DNA from: an uncultured Bacilli bacterium
GTDB taxonomy: Bacteria > Bacillota_I > Bacilli_A > RF39 > UBA660
Direction: 5' to 3'
NCBI GenBank assembly: GCA_934096715.1
Contig: CAKOMQ010000013.1
Span: 1 to 34,165, forward strand
DNA length: 34,165 nt
Positions 33,098 to 34,165 of this stretch are shown here, one piece after another. How positions within the stretch are numbered: the stretch's first letter is position 1; every line of letters begins with the position of its first letter. The position numbers were made by a program, and so were the translations under genes. The notes below the pieces were generated by a model that did no database searches, was not told the DNA's origin, and saw only the letters and a list, made by a program, of their open reading frames with translations.

Positions 33098-34165
33098 CTA
33101 TTGGATCATGAACGGATCGTCAAGTGACCCATTTCCGCCCAAAATTGCTTGATTCGATGTAAGATAGAAGACTGGGCGAACAGCACTGTAACTAGAAACG
33201 TTGTCGCGGAACACGCTACCACTGTTAACGACACTCCACGCAAAGAAGTTGACACTAAAAATCCCGTAACGAGAAAGCGTCCATTCATCACTAGACTTTG
33301 TAGTATCATTATTATTTTGATGCATCCAGCCTGTTTTTAGTATAGCTTTATTTGCGCTAGTACTTCCTGTTATTGCTAATGCACTTGATCCCAATGACAA
33401 TGTATAATCACTTGCATACATTAAGCCTATTTTTGCACTTGGTGTTGTCCATTCGCCAACTGTACTTGTTTTCGTACTTCTATTCATCTCATGTAAATAT
33501 ATTTGGCTTGGTGTTAAACTATTATAATAATTTGGACCACTATTACTATACGTTTTTGTATTTACTACACTCCATGTCCAATTTACTATACGATTACTCC
33601 ATTCTGTATTTTGTAAATAATCATATGTTGCGTTTGTTAGGAAATAACTTCCATTAAGTCCTTTATACATATCACTATTTTCCCATGCAACATCAGTATG
33701 ATCGTCTGTATTCCATACATATGCAGATTCTAATTGTTTATATTTGATTAATTTAACATGATTTTCTCCATTTGAATCTGAGAATATTCCTAATATACGA
33801 TACATGTATTTATCTTGATTTGCTGTACATGCTGACTTATCTGTTGTACCGAAGCATATAAAGTTATTTGGATTAGTACTAGTTCCTACTGCGCCACTTC
33901 CTGTATATCTATAGCCATCTCCTTCTCGTTCGCTTTGCCATAGCCATCCACTATCAACTAAATTTTGTGCAAGTGTTTTTGTTGTATCAATTTTATACCT
34001 TAACTTACAAGAAAATGCTTTTGTATCTCCACTTGTATATGGTTCTATTTTTATTGTGTATGAATTACCTACTAGTTTATCTTGGGTGTTTGCTGTATTT
34101 GTTACACTACTTGTTAGTGGTATTGATACACTTTGTCCTTTTGTTAAGTTTTTGATTTCTCCACT
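33098..34165 (-). CDS. SipW-type surface protein with hypervariable C-terminal domain (copy B, partial)
   Basis: The last 355 residues of a close relative of the protein at 23133; the signal peptide and start lie beyond the right edge, and the frame stays open to the final base. It begins SGEIKNLTKG and SVSIPLTSSVTNTANTQDKL, as in copy A. The Cys in AFSCKL is kept, and the domain from NFICFGTTDK to EWTLSR is almost the same. Between WTLSR and VRPVF the two differ sharply. The extreme tails after VFYLT also differ, but both end GSL--PFMI. The stop is TAG. An internal ATG at 33805 is not the start, since homology runs through it. Confidence 0.8.
   Translation of the reverse strand, partial: SGEIKNLTKGQSVSIPLTSSVTNTANTQDKLVGNSYTIKIEPYTSGDTKAFSCKLRYKIDTTKTLAQNLVDSGWLWQSEREGDGYRYTGSGAVGTSTNPNNFICFGTTDKSACTANQDKYMYRILGIFSDSNGENHVKLIKYKQLESAYVWNTDDHTDVAWENSDMYKGLNGSYFLTNATYDYLQNTEWSNRIVNWTWSVVNTKTYSNSGPNYYNSLTPSQIYLHEMNRSTKTSTVGEWTTPSAKIGLMYASDYTLSLGSSALAITGSTSANKAILKTGWMHQNNNDTTKSSDEWTLSRYGIFSVNFFAWSVVNSGSVFRDNVSSYSAVRPVFYLTSNQAILGGNGSLDDPFMIQ
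33182..33268 (-). other. Putative DGR-type variable region, copy B
   Basis: The counterpart of 23223-23309, aligned without gaps between identical flanks. Codons include TTC, AGT, GTC, AAC, TTT, CGC, GAC and TAC, most ending in T or C. G+C is about 48% over 33171-33280, above the surroundings. Some third-base differences (for example GTC/GTG) do not fit one common template, so the two copies may use different templates or have drifted. Confidence 0.55.

Noticed and set aside
33805..33807. ATG at 33805 as the start of surface protein copy B
   Set aside because: The same frame stays open to the window edge and matches copy A upstream of this Met, with no RBS at this site.
1..34165. A DGR reverse transcriptase, accessory protein or template repeat in the window
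   Set aside because: No frame shows reverse transcriptase motifs, and I found no third copy of the flanking anchors on reading both strands; a computed search was not possible.

Overview
The window is about 34 kb of AT-rich DNA from a walled, Gram-positive, low-GC bacterium of the Bacilli type. It most resembles an uncultured gut lineage near the RF39/Erysipelotrichales-like Mollicute relatives; this placement is inference. Supporting evidence is the class B RNase P RNA next to gpsB, a T-box in front of valS, sortase B, a D,D-carboxypeptidase, GpsB, LiaF, and consensus TTGACA/TATAAT promoters. TGA acts as a stop (for example at the end of the kinase-like gene at 9114), so the genetic code is the standard bacterial one and not the Mycoplasma code.

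Layout, mostly minus strand. 1-1712: a ZIP metal transporter and a short TasA-like secreted protein with a SipW-type signal peptide. 1831-7125: a coupled unit uvrB, SDR oxidoreductase, MacB-type ABC transporter. 7384-7683: an XRE regulator killed by one stop codon. 7750-11539: a self-contained accessory operon with its own promoter and terminator (nucleoside deoxyribosyltransferase, membrane GT2, nucleotide-kinase-like P-loop protein, PHP phosphoesterase, GNAT). 11624-15126: D,D-carboxypeptidase, then a decayed rhuM/fic island bounded by a second, truncated copy of the carboxypeptidase 5' end. 15127-17855: valS with its T-box. 17864-22615: two related membrane proteins, pgsA, a RodZ-like gene, rnpB, gpsB and a small ORF. 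22868-23113: tRNA-Arg(ACG) and tRNA-Pro(TGG). 23133-24737: a long SipW-type surface protein. 24812-29071: plsC, a SirA-like gene, a YfcC-type transporter, lysS. 29154-31443: a sortase-motif surface protein divergent from a class B sortase with a large cytoplasmic domain. 31454-32985: a LiaF and DUF4097-like pair. 33098-34165: a second long SipW-type surface protein that runs off the right edge.

The most interesting signal is in the two long surface proteins (23133 and 33098). They are near-identical through most of the C-terminal domain, then differ over an 87-nt window (23223-23309 versus 33182-33268) in which 20 of 29 codons change at the first or second base while 20 of 29 third bases are the same. 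That reverses ordinary divergence and matches what a diversity-generating retroelement (DGR) produces when AAY codons in a template are mutagenised into a C-type-lectin-like ligand-binding tip. No reverse transcriptase or template repeat was found in this window, so any machinery must act from elsewhere. A third, short family member (1050) has the SipW signal and TasA-like module but no variable domain, so the family appears modular: shared export/fibre module plus optional hypervariable tip.
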